Source of the DNA: Membranipora membranacea
Taxonomy: Eukaryota > Bryozoa > Gymnolaemata > Cheilostomatida > Membraniporidae
Assembly (NCBI GenBank): GCA_914767715.1
Contig: OU612067.1
Span: 30,480,162-30,544,161 of the forward strand
Reading direction: 5' to 3'
DNA length: 64,000 nt
Shown here: positions 47,861 through 59,034 of the stretch, one piece after another
Layout: each line of letters starts with the position of its first letter
How positions within the stretch are numbered: position 1 is the first letter of the stretch
Translations under genes and position numbers: made by a program
Notes under the pieces: model-generated
The model's input: only the letters and a program-made list of their open reading frames with translations
Databases searched by the model: none
What the model was told of the DNA's origin: nothing

Positions 47861-48145
47861 TACCCCACAGCAAACCAGGGAGTTAGTCCAAGACTCCCTG
47901 TGCATATGTTGATTTTAGGAGTTGCAGGAGACAATAACTCTGGTAAACCTATGTGAGATGACGGGAAAGACTGTGTGGTCAGGGAGTTCGTGTTAAACCT
48001 TTTGGTTTTGTGTTAACACAGGCAAGATTGTTTGTACCCCGGGTAGCGCAGCACTGTAGTATATTGTATTTGAATGGGAGAATCAAAACAGACTGACCCT
48101 TTAGCCACAAAAGATAGATTTTCAATATTCTTGAACATTACTTAC

Positions 48146-48866
48146 GTCTTTAAATGGCAAACGGAGTTGTGTGTCGAAAACAATCCACTTTTCACAATCA
48201 GCCCGAGTCTCAGAGCCCTTCTCTTTTTCAACACCTGGAATTAATAAAGGATTTTGTATATTACATGTACACTCTATCCTTGTGGGAATGATACCATAAC
48301 AAAAACTCAACTTGGCTCATTGAAATCCACCGAGGAAAAGACACATTTTCAATTTTAAAACATGAGTTTGGTTTAAGTTGGTCGCTGATTGATTTTTGAA
48401 ACCAAGTACCAAACGGGTATGTGAGTACTTTCATGTACACATTCACGATAAAGTAATATCTAAGGAGAGATCACCAAAATCTATGAGACAAAATACTACT
48501 ACAGCAAATTGTATAATAACTCATGTGATGAAATGACTATCAAGGAGAACACAGTGGATGATTGCTAAGATTTTAGCTTCCATGTTAATAAAACATACAA
48601 GTGTGCTGTATAGATTTATAATTTGCAATGCATTACTGTAAATTTTACAAACCAATATAATCATCACTGATATCTTTAGTATCAGATGATTCAGACAAAT
48701 CAAGCGATGGGAACCACGCCCGGTCTGGCTCAACCTCCATTGGCTTCGACTCTTCCTGAATTATAGTTTGGGTCCCCGTAGTAACAGCGGATGGACCTTG
48801 TACATCCAGGCTGTACAGGTAATCGTGGTCCCTGACTGGACTCTCCGTCATAGCTGTTTGTGTACC
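48146..48866 (-). pseudogene. THAP gene, two middle exons
   Basis: Exon 48653-48866 starts after TTTCAG in phase 0 and encodes an acidic linker (DVQGPSAVTTGTQ, DLSESSDTKDISDDYIG). It ends in phase 1 at a GTTTGT donor. Exon 48146-48234 completes the Gly codon, encodes KWIVFDTQLRLPFKD and ends in phase 0 at GTAAGT. The WIVFD...L segment is the conserved block before the cysteine pairs in this THAP-associated family. All phases fit the exons at 50278-50647 and 41858-42119. Confidence 0.6.
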
Positions 48867-50017
48867 CTGAAATCACAACAACAACGAAGCAGATTCTTTA
48901 TTCACTAGTTATCTCTTATGTTATATGAATGATATATGAATATGTGATATATGAAATAATACTGAGCTATAACTACCTAACCCGTTTTTGTAGTTACTGA
49001 AACGGTTATTGATAAATTCAAGAAAAGCAACATTCATTATAAAAGTTTATCCTGTTCTGAATGGGCACTAAAACCCGTCGCTAACAATGGATGTTGTTTG
49101 ACATGTGGCAGACGCTGAATGTGTCATGTTTACAGCACTCAAGGCCTATAGCAATGCTGTTGGTGCTGTAGGGGCCAGCGCGCGAGTGCTTCAGGACGTA
49201 CAGCACCAGCTACATGTCTCACAACACCTAAATGTTCGATCGGACTAAAAATATGTCTTAGCACAAAATTGGGCTGCACCAAGAAACCCTCTGCTATGTT
49301 TGTTTCATAAAACTTGCTACTTCCCATACAGAGCTGGAATTTTTCTGTAATGTTGGTACATCCATCTTATAACGAAATTGTACATTTTCCTGTGTTATAT
49401 AGCATAAAAAGGTTGGCAGAGCATGGTCGAGGTAGCATCAGTTTTTTCGTAAAATAATCAACTTTGTGTAACGTAAAATGAACAATAACAGCGTAACTTA
49501 CACAGCAATTTAGCAAAGACTTACGATATCCCTGCTAGATTTTTGCTTTGGAGAGCAAGGCTCATCTAACAAAATAACACTGCTCTCCTGCTAATAGACC
49601 AGTGAAGGCAAAATTAAGTTTTTACATATTGCTACAGAGCAACTACAATTATGAAATACGATGCAAATTTGTGATGCTGCGCAACATTATATAGATCACT
49701 TATCGCAGACCGAAACATTGAAATAGATAAAAAAGGACTCTTCATTGGGTTGGCAAGAGCTAGTGAAAAATGCATGATAATTTTTGTCACTGATGACGAG
49801 TTGCTGACAACTAGCTCTTGCACTGAGTGCAAGGACCGCCTGACACATAGAACCTTTTAGTTAGTTCCCTGGGACCTGCACCCAGTGACCAAGCACTCCG
49901 ATGAAAATTGATTCCAAGATTCACAAGCTTATAGACAGCATACATATCCTGTGAACAATGTGTTGTGTGGTTGTGTTCTATGACACTCATAGTCTTAAGT
50001 CAGCGGAAACATTAAGA

Positions 50018-50167
50018 TACCAAACTCTCCTTAGCTATGAGTGCAAGTACTATAAATAACTAGTCTTTCTATGCCAGCCTGTATGGTATAGTCACAGGCT
50101 GGCATAGATAGAAGGACTAGACTAGTTATTTGTATAATTTGCACTCACAGCTAAAGAGAGTTTGGTG
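50018..50167. mobile_element. 150-bp hairpin element
   Basis: Imperfect inverted repeats of about 65-70 bp, with ends CCAAACTCTCCTTAGC and its complement and the inner arms GCCAGCCTGT/ACAGGCTGGC. They surround an 11-nt loop. No coding capacity. A small MITE in the first intron of the THAP gene, and no target duplication is clear. Confidence 0.7.
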
Positions 50168-50277
50168 GCTTGGCCTACCTACTAAGAAGATGCATCATTG
50201 ATTGGCAAGTATTCTTCTCCTTTTGGAACTTAGTTTTGTTATGAAATCTGTTTTCAGAATATCTGATTTACACTTAC

Positions 50278-50647
50278 TGAGCTTGATGTAGACTTCTTAG
50301 AGAATGGAGACTTTTTGGTCAGGAACTGGTTGACCTCCTGCAAGCTGTCTCTGGCGGACCTAATCTGCCTTGCAGATTGGTGTAGAGGGGAGTCTCACCG
50401 ACCTTGTATGGTAACTCTCCAAACTTAACTGTATTTTTGATGCTGCCGCCTGAGAGTTTTTTTGCAGCTGCCAGTGGGCAAAATGTGCCTCACAAACTCT
50501 GGCCGCCGAAGTGAGACTTTCAAATGAGATGTCATTTCTCTTGGCCCTGATAAACCATTCCTTGGCTAGAGCTTTGGGAAGCCTAAAGAAACTCCCAGAG
50601 AAATTCACTGTCCTGTTGTTGCAACAAGCAAAGATGCACTGAACCAT
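50278..50647 (-). pseudogene. THAP-domain first exon
   Basis: From ATG at 50647 the frame has CIFACC, FFRLPK, EWFIRAKRND and RVCEAHF, the C-x-C ... C-x2-H zinc-binding layout of a THAP domain, which binds DNA. The usual AVPTIF end is not evident. This frame stops at 50360. A second frame, open from about 50395, carries SLQEVNQFLTKKSPFSKKST to a strong GTAAGT donor at 50277 in phase 0, matching the next exon. So one net frameshift lies in 50360-50395. THAP proteins include transposases (P element) and domesticated regulators. This one is either a dead copy or carries a sequencing indel. Confidence 0.7.
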
Positions 50648-50649
50648 TC

Positions 50650-51390
50650 TGTCTGAATTTGAAAGAATGATGAAGTTCTCTGACTACCAACTTTACTCAA
50701 TGAATCTGAACTGAACAATGTGCTCTAGCCTGGACAGTCTGTCATGTGTGGGCGGGGGTACACCCACCCACACAACACAGCCTGCCTAAGATAAATGTGT
50801 TCATGGGAAATCCACATAGACATCGATATGTCTATGGAAATCCAGAAGACTAGTCCACTCCATTCATTGGCTGAGCCCCAGAGCCAAGAAGGGACACCAC
50901 AATCTTTATGCATGTAATACACCAAATATTTTTTTTCCAAAAAACTTCATTTTTATTTTTTCTTTATTTTCACTTTATTTCACATTTCAGCTGAGATTTA
51001 GACCAGTGAGCTTTAATACAATCAATTTTTTGAGCAAAAGTTGTTTTTCTCTGTGTTGTTGCACTTTAAAGATACGTCTCATAGCTGGAGCAATTCATCA
51101 CAGTTAACCAAAATAGATCTCATACAGGAAGCGCGAGCAGCCCACCTGAAAAAATATTATTTGCTGATTTCGTTAATATCTATGAGCTCGCAAGCTTGAA
51201 GGTCCATGAATGAAATTTTCACCACAGGAGTAACACTTAGAGAAGCTGGTTTTCGGCTAGAACAAACTTATGTGAATTATTCTGGGAGGGTAGGCACACA
51301 CAGGCTTTTTACTTCTGATATATGAGACTACAAGACAGTTGCACTGGAGGTGAAATATAATGTTATGACAATTTTGATAGTTGGTGCACT
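50650..51390. other. No gene recognised
   Basis: Sequence between the THAP exon and the hAT remnant. Only short frames without motifs. Confidence 0.45.
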
Positions 51391-51399
51391 AACCTTGTC

Positions 51400-52772
51400 G
51401 GACAGAGTGATTTTACTCCTCCCCCACTGCTCTTCACCTCTTCCTTGATGATGTTAAGAATCTGCTCTCTTTTTTTGAGAATTCTTTATTAGTTTGATCA
51501 GCTCATATGTCGTGTCTAGCAGATCACGTACCTCTGGTATACTCTTAATAAAATTTGTACGGGGAGATTTAGGGAATGGCCAAAGCAATGCACATACAGG
51601 GCTATGTTATTGAGCGGGAGAACTCAAGTTTTTAAGCAAGACTTCTCCCCCTTCATGCTGGCAGCACCATCATAATACTGGCCTAGAAAGTGCGAGACAA
51701 CGTTAAGTGTATACTTCCACACTTCCATTACCTTGGAGCAAAACTAATACAATACGTATGCATCAAATCCACAAGAGATTTAGAATATGGTGAACACTAA
51801 CAAAGTTGGGTGTTGTTCTCAATGACCACACTAAAAATGTATCAAACAATGAACCTACCTCGGCATTGAGACATCGGATTTCCTAAAGTACCTAGCTCCT
51901 TCTGAAGAAACGTGAAAAGTGTCTCTGTGCTGGTATCTGGTTTGTGAGCCATACACATGTAATCCTCTTTAACAATGAGATCATCACCAACATATCTAAA
52001 ATAGTATCAATAACTGAAACGAATTGTTACCACACCATTCATATATGTGTAGGTGTAATTAGAAACCTGTGAATCCTGTCTAATCAGGATTTACAAAATA
52101 TGTAGAATTCCCCTCCCCCCTGCATTTCCAGGATACAAGCATTAACCTACCTTTAGCAGAGGACCATTTATTCCTTGTTTGAACAGTCAGTGGTTTCGTC
52201 GACCATGATACTGTAGAACCCTGCATTCATTATCTTCTCACATAGAGATCGAGTTATGCTGTCTGTCATTATTGAGAGAACTTCATTTTGCACTTCAGGG
52301 GGCATGTAAGAATGTTTGTTCTTTAGAGGATCTCCCAACTGAGAAACATAATCATAAAATCTTTGATTCTAAAGCGATAAACTTACAAAACATTTACAAA
52401 ATTAATCAAGATCTACTACTCCAACATTTCAACTCAGATTTTTCAAGTAGGCAATCAAGAGTGTTTTCCATTATTTACCTGTATCAGATTTGAGTTGAGT
52501 TCAGTGTGCTCAGCGCCCAGTGTGTGGCTTCCTCTTATAGCCAGATTTCGCCTTGACAGAAACTTTAGAGCCTGTACTGTATGACTGAGCATCGATCTAT
52601 TCTGTTCTCTTGATGTAGTGATGGATGCAACTATAGAAACATCAATTTTAGGTTGTGACTGACCTCCATGATATAGCAGTTTAACACATTTTAAGTGGAG
52701 GTCTGAAGCTGCTTGTTCGGCTAACTTTCGTTGTCTGTCGTTCCAGTAACTGAAACCTTTTTCAGTGAACAC
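51400..52772 (-). pseudogene. hAT transposase remnant (DUF4371/ZMYM1-like)
   Basis: Blocks appear in order on the minus strand. At 52490-52772 are FSYWNDRQRKLAEQAASDLH and LKFLSRRNLAIRG, ending at a GTAAAT donor. At about 52160-52345 are a YMPPEVQNEVLSIM segment and VDETTDCSNKE, the family's conserved Asp block, followed by a TAA where Gln is usual. At about 51865-52000 is a block ending MSQCRG. At about 51400-51690 are YYDGAASMKG, ALYVHCFGHSLNLPV and finally LCPTR. This is the standard layout of the hAT-derived DUF4371 family. Several stops and shifts interrupt it. The C-terminal dimerisation region is missing below 51400. Confidence 0.8.
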
Positions 52773-52937
52773 TTAAGAGCAGCCTTTTATTAGACCTATA
52801 AACAGACATCAAACAACAACTATTTACACCTCAACAAAATTTCGTTTGATGGCAACGGTAATTTGGTTTATAATAAAAAACAAACAATTGAGCCAAAGGT
52901 TGCTATAAGTACTACCACATCTTAGTCTATTTATAAA

Positions 52938-53650
52938 CATTGAAACCTACTATTACTATCTAACCTGTAGAGCACATATGTAGATGTTTTTCCTACTCAA
53001 ACTATCAGGTACTGTTAGGTCATTCAAAGCTTTGATCGATGACGCAAAGCGTCAGATCAGAATTTTTGGGGACCTTCAGCCTGCGCATTAGAAAAATTTC
53101 GGACACAATAAATATTCAGGGAGGTTCAACTGACGTATTAAACTAAATGAGCCACCATGTCAAATGTATTATCGCAGGTTTGAAATCAGGAATTTTTGTA
53201 TGAGGGTCACAAACACAGAGAGGAGTCCTCTGAAAAACCCAGCTAGCAGTTTTCCGTCTAGCTCTGAAGACTGCAGCTGTCCTCCAATAGGCTCGCTGAC
53301 AGCTCTACACTTTCAAGTATTCTGTGATACTAAGTCTGAAAGACAACAGCTCATAGAATTGACATTGAAACCTACTGCTACTATCAAACCTGTAGAGAAT
53401 GTATGTAGCTGTTTTTCCTGCTCAAGCTATCAGACACTGTGAGGTGATTCAAAGTGACGAATAATTTCAAAACCTGCTCAGTGATCCCAAGTAAGCATGT
53501 TTGGGTAGGTTCATCAACTGAATATGCCACCATGCCAATTGTATTATTGCAGGGTTAAAAATATGGAAAATTATATGCAAGGGTCACACAGAAAACAGAA
53601 CACAGAGAGGAGCCTGCTGAAAAACCCAGCTAGCAGTGCATTTTTCTTGG
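52938..53650. repeat. Diverged tandem duplication, about 400 bp
   Basis: Blocks at 52938-53050 and 53358-53465 match (ACATTGAAACCTACT, then CCTGTAGAG, TTTTTCCT, CTCAA). The blocks at 53160-53260 and 53540-53640 match again (GTATTAT, GAGGGTCACA, AACCCAGCTAGCAGT). Two diverged copies of a unit of about 380-420 bp. No coding potential. Confidence 0.7.
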
Positions 53651-53659
53651 CGCTACAAA

Positions 53660-55040
53660 CTGCCGGTTGATGAATTGTTTCCAAAATACCATTGAAAACC
53701 ACTGTTCTCATGAGCGCCTCCTCAGTCGCAATGTATGGGTTCTGCTTTGGACCTTCAAGATCAGAAAAAGGACAATTTATTTTCTTCTAAATATGATAAA
53801 TCATTCATTTATTTGCAAGCCTTAATGTTTTGGTTTTATTTAGATTTGACTATTCTCGATATCCAAGTTCTAATTCCAATTTAAGAGATTTAAGAAGGTG
53901 CTGGTCCTTTTTTCATTCTTATTCAGTCAATTGCTTGACATGCGTAAGGTTAAACCCTGCCAGAAGATTTTTAGCACATAGTTGAGAATTCCCTTATGAG
54001 TACTGATTCATATTAGGTAAATAATTCGGAAATATGAGTGTTCAGTCGAATTTACCATATGACACAGTTCAGACTAAAATCAATTGGTTCTAAATGGTTT
54101 GAAGCAAGATCTCATGGCAGCGAGCCATCTGGTATTGTAGGGTGAAAGTCCCAAAATCGGGTGTTATCCAACCAAATCAGGGTACTTGTCATGTATGAAG
54201 AGGGACTATTTCAATGAGAATACCTAATTATTTTAATGGATTACTATGACAAAATAAAGTTTAAGCTTCGTCATAATTACTATATTGTTATAAATATAAA
54301 GATGGCTTGGTATTCCCACAATTCAAACATACACAGGGCCAGTGATAGTCTGTCTCTGCTTCCTATACACTGCGCGTGCCCAAGACAGTCTTATGGGGGT
54401 TCTGTGATCTGACACCCTATTTACAGTAGAAGTTAAATTATATTAGTCAGTATTATTTATCATTTATCCTTGGTTTGGCTGATGTTGGGATTTGCCACAG
54501 CAGAGAAGTGGTTGTGTGCCGACTATATTGAAGATTGTATACTTCTATTTTGTATAATGAAACTTAAGGTAATTTCAAAGACCGATCCGAATATCAACAT
54601 ATCATATACCGTTGGAAAGCTGCCGAGCTACTGAAAATGAATACCTGAACAAAAACTTGATTCGATGACGTAGTGTCATTTTAGGGAGGAAATGAGGCAA
54701 AAAACGCTGTTTTTGTCAATGCAGATGGAGGAGTCAAATTAATTGCGAAATATTTCAAAACATGTGGAATTGACTTTTTACGTCGCGCCATACAACACAT
54801 TTTTTTTGTGAAGCAGTGAAAATAAGTAATAAACTAAGTTAATTGGTGCTATGCTTGGATATCGGTAAGTCATTTTGAAGATGTCAATAGGGAAATCTAG
54901 AAAAGAAAACATCATTCAGTTCCCACTAGGATACAATTGGGAATTGCCATTAATCCTACAGATAGGCGCCGGGTGCACAAGTGTTCAGCGTTGAGAATTA
55001 CCCTTTGGAGAGTGTCTTCCACAGTGTTAAAAAATATTTT
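53660..55040. other. No gene recognised
   Basis: AT-rich intergenic sequence. The lower part of the Bel/Pao-like remnant may extend into its upper end. Confidence 0.4.
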
Positions 55041-55049
55041 TCTGTTAAA

Positions 55050-55765
55050 TTTAATCGTTCTGGTAGGTTTCTTTGTTCATAATATCTAAGAACTTCAAGT
55101 CATCCTGAGACTGATTGCACATCCTGAAGTTCTACTCCATCAATCTGCTTCATGAGTTCACGTGGAGTCTTGAAGCGGATTGAAGTACGAGCAGGAATAC
55201 ATGAGACCAGATTTGTTACATCAGGTGACACTGAGAACGTGATATGACTGACCGCTACTTGATCAGAAAATCAGTGTTTGCACTCTTTCTGATTTGGACC
55301 AATTGATGTTTAGCCTAGTGCATTACTTGATGGCATGCGCTTTACCATCTTATGGTGTGAGAATATCTGTTATGGTAATCGCCCTTGTGCAGTCTCGATC
55401 TAGTAAGAAACCTGCATCACAGTTCAGTTTTGGAGAAAAATAGTCCCTGATTGACACTTAGACTGTATGACTGGACTGTATGATTTACAATAGTCATTGT
55501 GGAATTCTTTTAGGTTTAGGTGAAAATATACTGCAATTAGAGTGATGTTGTGTGGCATTACAGACAGTTTTGGTTGAAGCCTGTGCGTTGTTTGACGCAG
55601 GGGCCCAGAGGCTAGGTGTAATAGAGTATGATGTTTGTTTTTCGCATTATTACCACATTCCCAATGTCTTTTACACAATGTTTTTCTGATGTTTCTCACC
55701 GAGATATCTGTGGCACATTTTGTTTGCCTGCACAGCCTTCCAGCGCTCATCAATGGTCAAAGCTT
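55050..55765 (-). pseudogene. Bel/Pao-like retrotransposon remnant
   Basis: The minus strand at about 55600-55760 has a cysteine/histidine block ending KHHTLLH, the sequence that joins zinc knuckles to the protease region in Bel/Pao polyproteins. About 500 bp downstream a frame reads DDLKFLDIMNKETY, as at the start of the Bel/Pao reverse transcriptase. Protease residues between them are not recognisable, and shifts and stops are many. No LTR was found. Assigned on short motifs, so moderate certainty. Confidence 0.5.
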
Positions 55766-56217
55766 GGAATTTCTGTCATTTTGACGTATAATAATGATCA
55801 TTAGAATTACAGCATGGACATTTACTTACGCTTTTAGGTGGGTTTCTGAGCAGCAGCTGCTGCTGTGGTGTCATGATTAATTGCCTGCCTGCCTGCTTAC
55901 TGCCCTGGTTTGGATTGGTCGTTGGTTTGACCTGATTGTTGGGCACAGATTGTTTTGATTTGATTTTGACACTTTCCTTTCTCAGTGAGCTGTTGCTCTG
56001 CAGCAGGGATATCTAGCCATATTTTCCACAGCACCCTCATTCTATCCTCAAAAGGTTAATTTAGGGCCACATTGAGGGGTTGAACAAGGGATGTACATCC
56101 TCCAGGCAACTGCATAGCATGAGTGTTTGTAAGTTTCTGATCTTCCACAGCTTTGTGGGAAGCAGCACGGTACATGGGAATAAAAATGCTTCCTCCTTTA
56201 GCTACAGCAATACATAC

Positions 56218-57430
56218 CTATAGTCTGTTTTTCTTCCAGCTTACTTTCTTCCACCTGACTTTCTTCCATCTGACTTTCTTCCATCTGACTTTCTCCCATC
56301 TGACCTTCTTACAGATGTCACATGACTGACAGAAGCCCATCACACCTCCACATCTCAGATATAGTATGTTGTTCCTCGCCACACATCTAGTTGTACATCC
56401 TTGTCTTTCCTTCACTTCCTGTGAGTTGAAGAATCGTTCCAATGTGGAATCGTCTTTTTGCAGTTTGACCAACTGATCCTTCCCAAGATTTGATGGTGTG
56501 GACATCGAGTCAATCACCTGTGGTCTGCCTCCTCTCCTCTGTAGCCTGTTCTCGAGTGGTGACAGCACAATCCTTCCAGTTATCTAGCGGTTGGTCAGCA
56601 TGCCTAGCTCCATCTACGTTCCCGACAAGCAGATCATAGATTGTTTTTTCCATCACTGCAACCGTGCTGGTACCATTGTAGAAGGGTGAGCATACTGAAA
56701 CTACTGCACACCGAGCCTCCCTAAGACTTGCATCAGCCATCCGCAGATAGACTGATTCTCCAATTAGCTGCTGAGGTTGCACATACTTTGTATTGATCCA
56801 AATGCAACTGCTTCCAGTGTCGTGTATCATTGTTGCATGCTTTCCATTTACTTCTGCATCAACTGTGACTGTAGCTCCATCTGTGCAGACAGCCAGGCTT
56901 ATGTACTTTCGTCCATTTACTGTGATCTCTGTTGCCTCTCCTTCATTGTCAGGGATATCGGTACTCGCAGCATTGTTCTGAACAATTGTAGCTGCAGTAG
57001 TGTGCACAGACCTCCCTTTGAGCCTGCTGCAGTCCGATGTGTTGTGGTTGTTCATCTTCAGTGTGAACAGTACTTGTTACTGCTTTGCGGGCAGTCGCGA
57101 GCAATGTGTATCGTCTCCTTACATATGAAGCATGCACGATCACTCTTACTTCCTTGTCCACCATCCCCGTTGCCTGGAGGTGGGTGTTCCGGCCATTTTG
57201 TGTCGGCCCTTTTGGTTTTTGCTAGTTTTCTTCATCAAGCATGCATGCAGTCATCAAGACAAGATGAAATAAATTGCTCGTTTGACCTGACCGCCCGAGA
57301 GTTCCATCCACTTTTGCACATAACTCATGATGCGAGTGTGGAGCTGGGCGGGGCTTTCCTCCTCATTATGTTAGCATCTCTCAGTTTCTTCCTTATCCTT
57401 CTTGTGTTAGATCGAACCGCTCCAATAAAG
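56218..57430 (-). pseudogene. Ty3/Gypsy-like gag-protease-integrase remnant
   Basis: On the minus strand near 57200-57430, in shifted frames, is a SCAN-like gag segment (ALLERFDLT, KKLRDAN). Next is a CCHC knuckle at about 57070-57145 (CFICKET, H, C). Then an open frame to 56510 has an aspartic protease with HDTGSSCIW near 56800-56830 and a flap-like segment. Directly after, in the frame 56218-56568, come LVKLQKDDSTL and NNILYLRC, then CQSCDICKK, the pre-integrase and zinc-binding start of an integrase. RT and RNase H do not lie between protease and integrase. A Lys/Trp-rich short repeat (KVRWK four times) closes the frame. Either RT was deleted, or the element had the protease-integrase-RT order known from Gmr1-like Gypsy elements. 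Confidence 0.65.
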
Positions 57431-57479
57431 CCTCTTTGACTTTATTGTAGTTTTTGCGATCAGTGGGTGACAATCGGAT

Positions 57480-57730
57480 AATATATGATTGTACTATATA
57501 TAATTGTATATATTATATAATTCTATATGATATTGAATTTAATATAACATTTAATTGTATATAACATATTATTGTACATATTATATAATTGTATTAATAA
57601 TTTAATGTATATATTATGTAATTTTATATAATATAAAATTATATATCATATATAATTGTATATAATATCTAATTGTATATCACATATGATTTTTTAATTT
57701 TATATCATATAAAATTGTATGTAATGTATG
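57480..57730. repeat. AT-rich minisatellite
   Basis: Imperfect tandem array of units like AATTGTATATAATAT, about 15-20 bp each, almost without G or C. Confidence 0.8.
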
Positions 57731-57894
57731 TCACAAAAGAAGAAGTAAGAAGTCAAGAAGTAAAATAGACGAAATGTAAATTCAATCATTTATTTTCAGT
57801 CAACCTTTTTTGTTATTTTCAATGGCATTTTAAGAAAACATTTTCTTGAAAATTATATAGATTCCAATAGTGTAATAAAAATTAAAATCCGTCT

Positions 57895-58078
57895 TCACCG
57901 GGATTCGAACTCGGGCAATTCTCGCGCAACAAGCATGTTATAATTGTGGTATATGTAAAAGTATTATACTATCCACATTCACCCCTTTGCTCTATTTTTG
58001 GTCTCAACCGGAAATGAACCTGGGCCACTTGCACTGTGATCAAGCACACTAGCCACTCGGCCATCCAAGCCGCTGATG
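57895..58078 (-). repeat. Composite tRNA-derived SINE
   Basis: On the minus strand 58053-58063 reads TGGCCGAGTGG, a perfect A-box of the class II (Leu/Ser) kind, and 58010-58020 reads GGTTCATTTCC, a B-box with one mismatch. About 100 nt further on, 57901-57911 reads AGTTCGAATCC, a second good B-box. Neither half folds as a full tRNA by eye. It looks like a SINE head with a second tRNA-like module. Confidence 0.55.
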
Positions 58079-58684
58079 CTTTCTGATTTTCATTGATGTA
58101 TGTTGGAGATATATGGGTAAAGTAACCTGTTTTTTATTTTTTAATTGATTGCAAGCTTTCATGGCACATATCAGACAAAAAAAGTAAATAGCACACCCTC
58201 AACTGGTTATACTAAACATATGAGGTAGAACACAGGCCTGTGATTCAGCCGTTTCTTCTATTTTCTTCAAAATTGTTTTTTGAGAAGTGATATGAGGCAC
58301 TGGTTATGGTTTTTTCTATACACATGCGTTTATCATAAACTCAAAACTGAAGTTTTGTGGAAAATACAACTAACAAAGTTATGCATTCAGTAAATATGTA
58401 AAAATGTATATTAAGCAGACAACCTGTGCCCCCTCTTTGCAAGTTCAAAGGGTCCCAATGAAAGTATCAATATCAAAATTTAATATACAAAATATTTCAA
58501 AGACAATGTTTAGCCTTTTATATAACCCTCACTCCAGGCCTTGGAGGGGATCTAGTATTGTATATTGAAACTGTGAAAATCTTAGTAAGTTTGAGGAACT
58601 GACTATGCGTATTAAAATGGAATAAATATAAATATAGCTTTTTACTCTCAATGTTTTACCTGGTTTCATCTAAAATATCCATCC

Positions 58685-58955
58685 TCACTCCATGCGGTGG
58701 AGTGAAGCCTTCCATCTTATGTTGTGAGCAATTCCCCTTAAAAAATCACCTAGTTGGCGCCGTCCTGCAACCAAATCTTCACATGGTGCTTTTAGGCTAT
58801 TCTGCATCTCTTGATTAACTTGCCGTACCATTTTCCTAGGAGGCGCTCCATGTGCAACTTTGCGGATATCAAGGCGGGCAGCCATATCCTCCTTTCGCAT
58901 GTCCTGTATCAATGACCAGATAGGTGGCTGTGGTCCCCCTGTGATGCGGGTGAAT
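58685..58955 (-). pseudogene. Possible MULE/FLYWCH-type gene, last exon
   Basis: An open stretch behind an AACCAG acceptor (about 58956) begins FTRITGGPQPPIWSLI, with basic helices, and ends FLRGIAHNIRWKASLHRME and a stop. The PPIW-x-LI and (Y/F)LRGIAHN elements resemble the C-terminus of transposon-related FLYWCH/MULE proteins common in invertebrates. The upstream catalytic part was not found nearby. Moderate to low certainty. Confidence 0.4.
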
Positions 58956-59034
58956 CTGGTTAAGAAATAAGTGATTATCATTATTAACAATTTAATAAAA
59001 ACTAGGAAAGTATTACTTGCATTTTTGCACATGG

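Noticed and set aside
53028-53060. Palindrome TGACGCAAAGCGTCA as a regulatory site
   Set aside because: Short, and not repeated in the tandem duplicate at 53460. Likely chance.
56777-57439. 220-codon plus-strand frame rich in Cys and Ser
   Set aside because: Lies antisense to the gag-protease remnant, whose minus-strand motifs are clear.
57895-58078. True tRNA-Leu/Ser gene
   Set aside because: No class II variable arm, and the acceptor stem does not pair.
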